Assembly (NCBI GenBank): GCA_020635995.1
Contig: JACJYS010000005.1
Location: 62,001 to 126,000, forward strand
Direction of reading: 5' to 3'
From: Chitinophagales bacterium
GTDB lineage: Bacteria; Bacteroidota; Bacteroidia; Chitinophagales; UBA8649
Length of the DNA stretch: 64,000 nt
In this document: positions 39,701-44,560 of the stretch, in pieces
Layout of the letters: each line of letters begins with the position of its first letter
Position numbering within the stretch: the first letter of the stretch is position 1
Position numbers and translations under genes: made by a program
Notes under the pieces: generated by a model
What the model saw: only the letters and a program-made list of their open reading frames with translations
Databases searched by the model: none
Told to the model about the DNA's origin: nothing

Positions 39701-39915
39701 GTATGTTGTAAATTGACATCCTTCGTTTTAAAAGGCTTTTCTATACTTTGTATTTCATTATTTTTTATAAAATCAAATAATGGATTATTTTGAGAATAAA
39801 TATCTTCCGATAAATCTATTTCAAAATAATTATACGTTTTAAGAAAATACTCATTTTGGGAATAAATGAAAAATCCAAATAAAATTAATATTTTTGTTAG
39901 TATAATTTTTTTCAT
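30700..39915 (-). CDS. Giant subtilisin-like (S8) T9SS cargo protein with type B sorting domain
   Basis: A 3071-residue exported protease. Signal peptide about 1-19; propeptide to about 115. The S8 domain (about 120-425) has triad D148 (ITDDAV), H210 (SHGTHVAG), S366 (GTSMASP) and oxyanion N302. A PKD domain covers about 431-520. Three successive ~430-residue beta-rich blocks follow (about 606-1040, 1042-1470, 1472-1870), made of repeated GGYVLVGYT...D.FVSKFN-type blades, probably propellers. Then a second PKD (about 2030-2115) and an Ig-like array including a 213-residue tandem repeat. The last ~90 residues are a T9SS type B (gliding-associated, CHU_C-like) signal: FSPNGD, NRWGEK, WDG. It should be secreted to the surface or medium. 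Substrate unknown. Confidence 0.92.
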   Translation of the reverse strand: MKKIILTKILILFGFFIYSQNEYFLKTYNYFEIDLSEDIYSQNNPLFDFIKNNEIQSIEKPFKTKDVNLQHTYLLKTNANISLERLLENTKQYSFIEYIEEVPQYELFYTPNDPLYPQQYALPLINAPLAWDIATCIGNSQVVLAITDDAVRITHEDIAPILWNNPNEIPNNGIDDDNNGFIDDVVGWDAADNDNNPAPPASATNSYFSHGTHVAGIAGGATDNAIGIASIGYGVQLMPVKIGANSSGSLVGAWAGIDYTIACGYVDVVNMSWGGGSYSVTYQNLITAGYNQGITFVAAAGNSNTSVPMYPAAYNHVISVAATNQTDTRASFSNYGSTIDVAAPGVAILSTVAGADNAYDIKQGTSMASPLVAGLCALMKCYNYGATPDMIESCLKTTAVNIDAQNPSYINQLGAGRVDAQAALQCLSTSPVVAFYAEDTLVCPNQSIQFYSQSAGVQPLTYSWSFPGGMPSTSVLQNPTVSYATTGVYSVTLTVTNAYGNDVLTKTNYITVTTPTATISGNATIVPGGVAFLRVDFTGVPPYSFTYTDGTNNFTQNNVQYSPYYIQVNPSATTTYSLVSMSNDNCNGTVSGSAEVNVSTSVSTNCSNSYQFTLNDNGDSEANAVVLTQDGGYVLVGYTNDGVFGSIDLFVSKFNSQDQLMWNKIIGTSNSEKGVSIHVIEDNNGDLLVMSGSSQYIDFANRTKNTTLIKLSTSGSIIWAKNKLIPNTSDYFNGRDLIFQNGHYYLTGSQIISNGGNSDAFLMEVDANGNALWSSSFNGSYIDHSINVILHSNNNLYWGGLNRTFASGASTATIHCSNNIGNALWAKKYDIPNLADGFDGFVEADNGDILGLGRTDVNANADLYIIRVDAIGNLIWSKSLAGSDYDEGMSIKKMSGDSYIISGVTSSFGNGKQLFVTKINGQGNEIWTKIYGGQQDESVYAHPNMLAINESGGYGILVGSTQSYGGSDFDPYIIKFNLEEQDSCSAQGILWVEQTINPIVQNISASNTSLGNFASYNMSETVNPMVVDTSCFAVCNSNSETSCTDLFQKYYDNSQDSKNISNYITSDGGYVIAGMTNSYGAGQEDIFVVKYNANNQVEWSNTYGTTSRELAGTAYIIQTTTNDYLVAFESTAYSNRTDAGGLVYMRLDATGNIVWQKAIDVSGSSYLHASSILEYNNEFYLMGSSGGGAQIYTLKIDGSGNRIWMKKLRFGSIEHGMRQILGNNGKIYGCGTTTAFGGGEKGVVYQLEPSNGNVDWVKTYDNYSGSDFYYSINKTPDNNIILTGASNGGNILTKIDYAGNIIWNKYFNQSGSEFGDEIMVSSDGSLYMAGKTNNIAGHGSYDVFVTKLDANGVEQWTKLYGGAAEEDIFHRDGFFKINENEGYGLLSYATRSYGGNDFDITITKLSLGTDTVCNEINTVLWNESNINITPVSRTFTEGIYPTEINANLSKLTMPITESVICEVLCNTQTNSNCDYLKTYNNYNTVNDIVYKSATNQLYMSGGTVNGNLFMANMETDGTTNWSREYAASAGTTSFIGTILFADNNSDILTVELKNDQAIIYRIDNAGNIVWNKRLQKGIIRRPKLVNAGNNEYYMVCWYAPSGSSDNLVVYKFDGNGNVLWSYQYDYSDDQFFRVISNGAGGLAMSGVLSSNPFLLEIDPNGNIIHSKIENSSTYSLYRSIFKDGNFYYAHGSDKSGSNAKIFIEKFDANFNPIWKQSTGWISNRDVYDGEILKDAFGNLYLYTPVYVGSTIQDELLIKFDASGNVLKEKTSTINNSLLLHGTIVPAASAEELIIAYTSPYFSNGNKVGIIKTDTALSSCILVDTTLAFGTVSSSMTTINFTRSNITLNVFNDIPTVNTLTVLTEIECEVNCDTPINPIVVCNNSSIDTLICLGDSLQIDLGAVSNISWTPNYNISDVNSANPIFWPETDTTYIVYYEDSVCQYFDTLHIQISSLDVEASFNDTTVCPNTNVQLNATGAVSYIWMPSANLNNANIADPIFNGNTTDTLIVIGQNSNGCEASDTVIINVLPCCGAFADFDISDSIICVNETVTFTNTSIEGTNPTFTWNFGTGASPATYVGQNPPAVTYTIPGMYQVQLILSDDCGQDTVLKNIYVNDIPLLNLAPDTNICGNDSVHYQLGDIGISDYTYIWTPTNGLDNSNIANPIASINYSETYTVVVTDNFTGCVNTDSVTIHFVYEPDSIIKYSATSICANDSVQLYVDAPNDSLIWSNGSQFDTLNFVLLQDTQITVRLFIEDCIFYDTLNIEVDTIPNVNLVFNDTVCINSWDTIHVQTTGIPVWESGDTATAYPVFIEQDTILYLTTYNGLCGIEDTIYIYTRDLPEDSITGVDTVCINSTESYSVAGAYNYLWSNGSTSNSATYTIESDTIIYVTYEDAYCQNTDSFNVFVVDTPQIVIIGDTNYCEGDVVNLVVVNTTDSVYWNNGTIGNTYIGNATTLDNTIVVYQFNDYCGMVSDSVILNIDTIPNINLVFNDTVCINSWDTINVQTTGIPVWESGDTATAYPVFIEQDTILYLTTYNGLCGTEDTIQIYTRDLPEDSITGVDTVCINSTESYSVAGAYNYLWSNGSASNSATYTIESDTTIYVTYEDAYCQNTDSFNVFVIDTPQIVIIGDTNYCDGDVVNLIVNTTDSVYWNNGTIGNTYIGNATTLDNTIVVYQFNDYCGMVSDSITLNIDTIPARLFTYTDTVCQYENDIITISSTGITTTLNNDTVTQIDFVVNNDTSVILQTYNGYCSVYDTINIYARSLPNLSIVGNDTTCINTVETYSLPVGYTYLWSNGATTNSTQYTIANDTSIIVNYEDQYCSNYDSLFVVAIDTPNATIIGDTIYCEGDIYNLNIATNDSVWWSVGSNENPLADTATISETITAILYNDYCGNYTSSINLYVDTFPEIDIVSPIEMYENDEEQAEVIGNAVDWYWTPPYGLSCINCKEPIINADSSMIYILQAINNGCISYDTLVVNIKNLKDCLVIPTAFSPNGDAVNNTFKPIVLDEKTIVQSFTIYNRWGEKIHDSLLPWDGTYKGQPQNIGVYMYVVEYYCDGENKVLSGNVTLIR
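31831..33110 (-). repeat. 639-base in-frame tandem duplication inside the giant protease gene
   Basis: Two adjacent copies, about 32471-33110 and 31831-32470, are nearly identical in DNA and protein. The offset between matching points is 639 bases (213 codons). One visible difference is an extra valine codon (NLVVVN versus NLIVN). Each copy holds three Ig-like units that open with D.VC or YC. A third, clearly diverged copy covers about 31190-31830 (IDTIPARLF ... CEGDIYNLNIATND). Confidence 0.9.
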
Positions 39916-40023
39916 CCTAATTTTTTAATCATAAAATTAATAGGATATAAAAGTACAATAATTATAATGTATTTTAATAAATTTAGCAATTTAATTTTAT
40001 AAATAAATATCTAATCTATCTAA

Positions 40024-41235
40024 ATGGGTACTTTATCTGACAAAACATCTAATATTTCAATAAATCTTCCCGCCTCTAAAAGTATAAGCAATAGAGCTTT
40101 AATTATTCAAGCTATATGCAGTAATTCCATTAAACTTTTAAACATTTCCGCTGCTGAAGATACTCAGATAATGTTGCATAATTTATCTGATAATTCTACA
40201 AAAAAAGATGTAGGCATGGCAGGCACGGCAGCTCGTTTTTTAACTGCTTTTTATGCACTTAAAAAGCAAAAAACACACATAACTGCACACCCAAGAATGC
40301 AAGAACGCCCCATGAAAGAGTTATGCTCAGCTTTAGAAAACTTAGGTGCTAAATTTGAATATTTAGATAAAAAATATCATCTTCCGTTTATAGTTGACGG
40401 TACTAATACTACAGGCGGAAATTTAGAAATAGATGCAACTATAAGTAGCCAATTTACCACAGCACTTATGCTGATTGCTCCTGCGTTAAAAAATGGTTTA
40501 ACTATAACATTAAAAGGAAAAACAACTTCTGAATCCTATATTTTAATGACAAAAAATATAATGGAACATTTTGGCGTAAAAGTAAAATACAAAGAAAATA
40601 AAATAGAAATTAAAGAACAGGATTACCATCCGAACTCACTTGTAATAGAAAATGATTGGAGTAGTGCGTCCTATTTTTACAGTGCATTTGCATTAATGAA
40701 AAACGGGAGACTAACACTTAAAAATCTAAGTTCAAACTCATGGCAAGGCGATAAAATTGTTGCTGAAATTTATTACAGATTAGGTGTAAAAACAATTGTA
40801 AATGGAAATGATTTAGTTCTTGAACATTCAGAACATAAAATAGATTACTTAAACTATGATTTTTCCGATTGTCCCGATTTAGCTCAAACTGTAATTTGTA
40901 CTTGTACAAGCTTAGGTATACAAGGCAATTTTAAAGGACTCCACACTTTAAAAAACAAAGAAACCGATAGAATAAAAGCTTTACAAAATGAACTTAAAAA
41001 ACTAAGGTGGTTGCTCATAGAAAACAAAGACCATTCTTATACTTTAAAAAGAGCCTTACCCACAGAAACTTACAACCCTAAAATTAATACTTACAACGAC
41101 CACCGCATGGCTATGGCTTTTGCTCCTTTAAAATTGCTACATCCAAAATTAGAAATTGAAAATCCCGAAGTAGTAAAAAAATCTTTTCCTAATTTTTGGT
41201 TAGAAATGGAAAAAATAGGAATATTTGCATCGTAA
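40024..41235 (+). CDS. aroA: 3-phosphoshikimate 1-carboxyvinyltransferase (EPSP synthase)
   Basis: The sixth step of the shikimate pathway: it joins phosphoenolpyruvate to shikimate-3-phosphate. A 403-residue protein. LPASKSISNRALIIQA (about 13-28) is the shikimate-binding start. GMAGTAARFLTAF holds the PEP-binding motif and ERPMKEL the next arginine. DYHPN..IENDWSSASYF lies mid-protein, with KNKETDRIKAL and NDHRMAMAFA near the end. The usual start of helix 1 is slightly short, but the core is complete. It shares the TAATG junction with aat, so the two are co-translated. Confidence 0.95.
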   Translation: MGTLSDKTSNISINLPASKSISNRALIIQAICSNSIKLLNISAAEDTQIMLHNLSDNSTKKDVGMAGTAARFLTAFYALKKQKTHITAHPRMQERPMKELCSALENLGAKFEYLDKKYHLPFIVDGTNTTGGNLEIDATISSQFTTALMLIAPALKNGLTITLKGKTTSESYILMTKNIMEHFGVKVKYKENKIEIKEQDYHPNSLVIENDWSSASYFYSAFALMKNGRLTLKNLSSNSWQGDKIVAEIYYRLGVKTIVNGNDLVLEHSEHKIDYLNYDFSDCPDLAQTVICTCTSLGIQGNFKGLHTLKNKETDRIKALQNELKKLRWLLIENKDHSYTLKRALPTETYNPKINTYNDHRMAMAFAPLKLLHPKLEIENPEVVKKSFPNFWLEMEKIGIFAS

Positions 41236-41894
41236 TGCCTGTTTATCAACTTACGGAAGAACTCATTTTCCCTCATCCATCGTTAGCAGAATCCGATGGA
41301 CTATTAGCCATTGGTGGAGATTTATCTACAGAAAGATTAATTCTTGCCTATAAAAATGGCATTTTCCCATGGTATAATGAAGACGAACCTATTTTATGGT
41401 TTGCCCCAAACCCACGCTTTGTTTTGTTTCCCGAAAAATTAAAAGTTTCAAAAAGTATGAAACAATTAATAAACAAAAACGAATACCATATAACTTTAAA
41501 TCAATCATTTGAAAATGTAATAGGAAATTGCAAAAAAGTAAAACGCAAAAATCAAAATGGCACCTGGATAACTAACGATATGGAAAAAGCCTACATAAAA
41601 TTGCACAAAAAAGGCATGGCACACTCCGTAGAGGTTTGGAACAAAAAAGAAGAATTAGTTGGCGGTTTGTATGGCGTAAATTTGGGAACTGTTTTCTTTG
41701 GAGAGAGTATGTTTCACAAAGAAAATAATACTTCTAAATTGGCGTTAATTCATTTAGGAACGAAATTTGATTTCAGTATAATAGATTGTCAAGTTTATAC
41801 TAAACATTTAGCATCATTAGGAGCAGAAAACATACCGTTTAATTCCTTCTATGCAAAAATTGTTAAAGAAACCGAAAAACAATCTGTATTTTAA
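41235..41894 (+). CDS. aat: Leucyl/phenylalanyl-tRNA--protein transferase
   Basis: Adds Leu or Phe from tRNA to proteins with basic N-termini, marking them for the ClpS/ClpAP N-end rule route. The start is the ATG at 41235, overlapping the aroA stop by one base; a longer frame beginning inside aroA adds 13 residues with no family match. From there 219 residues: YQLTEELIFPHPSLAESDGLLAIGGDLS, GIFPWYNEDEPILWFAPNPR, then VEVWNKKEELVGGLYGVNLGTVFFGESMFH, all standard. Length is normal. Confidence 0.95.
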   Translation: MPVYQLTEELIFPHPSLAESDGLLAIGGDLSTERLILAYKNGIFPWYNEDEPILWFAPNPRFVLFPEKLKVSKSMKQLINKNEYHITLNQSFENVIGNCKKVKRKNQNGTWITNDMEKAYIKLHKKGMAHSVEVWNKKEELVGGLYGVNLGTVFFGESMFHKENNTSKLALIHLGTKFDFSIIDCQVYTKHLASLGAENIPFNSFYAKIVKETEKQSVF

Positions 41895-41902
41895 ATTTAT
41901 AT

Positions 41903-41910
41903 TAACTTTG
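41903..41910 (+). promoter_or_regulatory. -7 box, leaderless type
   Basis: TAACTTTG at 41903-41910, full TAnnTTTG match, ending exactly four bases before the ATG at 41915. Confidence 0.6.
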
Positions 41911-41914
41911 TAAA

Positions 41915-42358
41915 ATGAAATTAAACATGAAAAAATTATTTGGCACTTTATTTTTAACTTTTGCTGTAGCATTTATGTTTGCTCAAGGCAATATTGAAGG
42001 CATTTGGTACAACACTACTAAAACAGGAAAAGTAAAAATATTTAAAAAAGGCGACAGCTATTATGGCAAAATAATATGGCTAAAAGAACCTTTGAGCGAA
42101 AAAACCGGAAAACCAAAAACAGACGAAAATAATCCTGAATCTAAATATAGAAACAATCCTATAATTGGTTTAGAAGTACTTCAAAACTTTGTTTATGATG
42201 ATGGCAAATTTGTAGATGGCACTATTTACGACCCCGAAAATGGAAAAACATATAAATGCAAAATGACCTTGACAGATGCCAACAATCTTGATGTTAGAGG
42301 ATATATAGGCATACCTGCATTAGGTAGAACAGAAAAATGGACACGTACTAAAGAGTAA
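41915..42358 (+). CDS. DUF2147 secreted protein
   Basis: A 147-residue exported protein. Signal peptide MKKLFGTLFLTFAVAFMFA is preceded by four extra residues. The ATG at 41915 sits four bases after a -7 box, as at five other genes here, so I keep it; the ATG at 41927 is the alternative. The mature part shows the DUF2147 pattern: GIWYNTTKTGKVKIFKKGDSYYGKI, then PIIGLEVLQNF, GTIYDPENGKTYKCKM and RGYIGIPALGRTEKW. Function of the family is unknown; it has a small lipocalin-like beta fold. It is followed 50 bases later by an M23 peptidase with its own promoter. Confidence 0.88.
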   Translation: MKLNMKKLFGTLFLTFAVAFMFAQGNIEGIWYNTTKTGKVKIFKKGDSYYGKIIWLKEPLSEKTGKPKTDENNPESKYRNNPIIGLEVLQNFVYDDGKFVDGTIYDPENGKTYKCKMTLTDANNLDVRGYIGIPALGRTEKWTRTKE

Positions 42359-42396
42359 TGTTTAAAACACACATTATTTATATTCACACACAATCA

Positions 42397-42404
42397 TAAA
42401 TTTG
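42397..42404 (+). promoter_or_regulatory. -7 box of the M23 peptidase gene, leaderless type
   Basis: TAAATTTG at 42397-42404, full TAnnTTTG match, ending exactly four bases before the ATG at 42409. Confidence 0.6.
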
Positions 42405-42408
42405 TAAG

Positions 42409-43659
42409 ATGCAAATATTTAAACTTATTAGGGCAGTTTTTGTATTTACTTTACTGCTAACCTTATTTTCATTTTCTTTTAATGGCAAAAAGAAATTAGT
42501 TAAAAGCAATCATGAAAAAAAAGGAGTTTATTATTCAAACTATGGGAATTTTAAAAACGGTAGTTTAATTATTAGAAACACCGTAAAACCCAATGAATTT
42601 CTATCTACAGTTTTTTCAAAATTTGATTTAGACAACAATTCAGCTTTAAGCGTAAGCACTTACAATGCCGATATATTTGATGCCAAAAAATTTAAAAGTG
42701 GAAACCCTTATGCTTTTGTAATAAATGTAAAAGACAAAAAAATAAGTCCACGCAAATTTATTTATGAAAAGAATGTAATAGAATACGCAGTATTTGATTT
42801 TACAAAAGATGAATTAACCGCCAGCTTAGAAAAAAAGCCTATTGAAATTCAAAGCAATGAAATAGCACTGCAAGTAAATGGTTCTTTGTACAATACTTTA
42901 ATGAGCTACGATATCAATCCTACTTTGGCTATAGAAATGAGTGATATTTTTAAATGGACAATAGATTTTTACAGAATACAAGAGGGTGATTTTTTTAAAG
43001 TAATATATGATGAAGAAATAGTAGAAGGTCGTTCTATAGGAGAATTTGATATAAAAGCCATTAATTTTAACCACTTAGGAAAAGACCATTTAGCATTTTC
43101 TTACACAAGAGCAGGCAATGAAAAATTTGAGTATTTTGATGAGGAAGGCAACACCCTAAAACAGTTCTTTTTACAAGCTCCTGTGGCATATAGCCGTATC
43201 AGTAGTAAATATTCAAAAAACAGATATCACCCTGTTACTAAAAAGAATAAACCGCACTTAGGAACCGATTATGCTGCACCTACAGGAACGCCTATTTATG
43301 CTACCGCAAATGGTGTAGTAACTAACGCTCAGTATAAAAAATATAATGGCAATTATGTAAAAATTAAACACAACGACACATACAGCACACAGTATTTGCA
43401 CATGTCAAAAATAGCTAAAGGCATAAAAAAAGGTGTGTATGTGCAGCAAGGGCAGGTTATAGGTTATGTGGGTAGCACAGGTTTAGCCACTGGACCTCAC
43501 GTTTGTTATAGATTTTGGAAAAACGGAAAGCAAGTTGACCCTTATAAAGAAATAAAACCAAAAGCAGACCCATTGCCTAAAGATGAAATACCTGCTTACA
43601 AAAAAACAATAGAAGATTTATACACTAAAATAACTAATTTAAAACTCCTTAACGTATGA
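42409..43659 (+). CDS. M23 family peptidoglycan peptidase
   Basis: A 416-residue exported protein. N-terminal signal or membrane segment (about 8-26), a middle domain with OapA/LysM-like character (about 60-255), and a C-terminal LytM/M23 domain. Zinc and catalytic residues: H283 and D287 (KPHLGTD), H331 (YLHM), H364 (TGPHVC). The second histidine of the usual HxH motif is C366, a substitution I have seen in other Bacteroidota M23 proteins, where cysteine may still hold zinc. It would cut cross-bridges in peptidoglycan. Its stop overlaps the next ATG by four bases (ATGA), tying it to the SPOR-domain gene. Confidence 0.9.
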   Translation: MQIFKLIRAVFVFTLLLTLFSFSFNGKKKLVKSNHEKKGVYYSNYGNFKNGSLIIRNTVKPNEFLSTVFSKFDLDNNSALSVSTYNADIFDAKKFKSGNPYAFVINVKDKKISPRKFIYEKNVIEYAVFDFTKDELTASLEKKPIEIQSNEIALQVNGSLYNTLMSYDINPTLAIEMSDIFKWTIDFYRIQEGDFFKVIYDEEIVEGRSIGEFDIKAINFNHLGKDHLAFSYTRAGNEKFEYFDEEGNTLKQFFLQAPVAYSRISSKYSKNRYHPVTKKNKPHLGTDYAAPTGTPIYATANGVVTNAQYKKYNGNYVKIKHNDTYSTQYLHMSKIAKGIKKGVYVQQGQVIGYVGSTGLATGPHVCYRFWKNGKQVDPYKEIKPKADPLPKDEIPAYKKTIEDLYTKITNLKLLNV

Positions 43660-44434
43660 TAAAGATTTATTTAACCCTATTAGGACTGCTTTTGTTTTCA
43701 ATTGGAAACTCACAGGAGTACACCAAAGAAGAAACAAAAGAAGCTAAAAAAGAGATAAAGGCTTTGCTTAAAAATCCTGAAAATATATTGTTCTAAAAAA
43801 TGAATCTCAGGAAAAGACAAAAATTATAGGCGACCAACAAGAAGATATAAATGAGCTAAAAAGTCAAGTAGCAATATCTAATATGGAATATTTGAAACTA
43901 AAGAATAGTTTACAAACAACACCTACTGCTCCTGCCGTTACAAAATCTCAAACTAATATAGCAGCTGGAAATTATAGAGTACAGATTGGTCTATTTAGCA
44001 ATTTTGACATCAGCGATTTATTAAATAGTCCTAAGGCAATTTTTCATGAAATAATTGCAGGATCTCATAGATACTCAATAGGTAATTTCAATTCTCTTGA
44101 GGAAGCTTTAACTTTCAGAGACCAAATTAAAAAAATGGGTATTAAAGATGCTTTCGTTACAGAATATGCAGAAGGTGCAAGAAATATGTCTTTCTCAATA
44201 GATAATTATTCAAATACTCAGAATAACGCACTTACCAAAAATTCTAATAGTACAAACAATAATAAAAAGGTCAATTTTACCGCTGACGAAATTAAATCAA
44301 TGACAAACACTACAAGTATTCAAACTGATAATTTGAATAACAGTAGTAACAGCTCTAATAATATTAGCAACAAAAAAACAAAGAAAGATTCTCCCTCTAA
44401 TGAAGATTCTATAATATATATGGATACGGAGTAA
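43656..44434 (+). pseudogene. SPOR-domain protein gene with a frameshift
   Basis: The ATG at 43656 overlaps the M23 stop (ATGA) and opens a signal peptide, MIKIYLTLLGLLLFSIGNS. The reading stops at 43794-43796 after 46 codons. The next frame is open from 43781 to 44434 and continues the same protein: a coiled coil (KNESQEKTKIIGDQQEDINEL), then a SPOR-like domain (YRVQIGLFSNF ... HRYSIGNFNSLEEALTFRDQIKKMGIKDAFVTEY), then an Asn/Ser-rich tail. Adding one base between 43779 and 43793, for example in the A run at 43780-43783, restores one protein of about 259 residues. SPOR domains bind denuded septal glycan. Either a true recent mutation, a sequencing error, or recoding. Confidence 0.8.
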
Positions 44435-44460
44435 GCTTATAACTGAAAAATTTTAAAAAA

Positions 44461-44486
44461 GCACTTGAAATTTCAAGTGCTTTTTT
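44461..44486 (+). terminator. Intrinsic terminator after the SPOR gene
   Basis: A perfect 20-base palindrome, gcacttgaaatttcaagtgc (44461-44480), followed by six T (44481-44486) and preceded by six A. It ends the M23-SPOR operon before hppA. Confidence 0.88.
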
Positions 44487-44503
44487 AATTTGCAATATAT
44501 ACT

Positions 44504-44511
44504 TATCTTTG
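44504..44511 (+). promoter_or_regulatory. -7 box of hppA
   Basis: TATCTTTG at 44504-44511, full TAnnTTTG match. The ATG is 50 bases downstream, so this gene has a leader of about 45 bases, unlike its leaderless neighbours. Confidence 0.55.
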
Positions 44512-44560
44512 CACGCTAATTAAAAATTAAAAAACAATCTAAAATAAAAAACACGAAATT

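Noticed and set aside
41196..41234. Upstream extension of aat inside aroA
   Set aside because: The ATG at 41235 matches the family start and forms the TAATG junction.
43656..44434. Programmed -1 frameshift in the SPOR gene
   Set aside because: The only place the frames can join (43779-43793) has no clear slippery heptamer and no downstream pseudoknot that I can see; a mutation or sequencing error is simpler.
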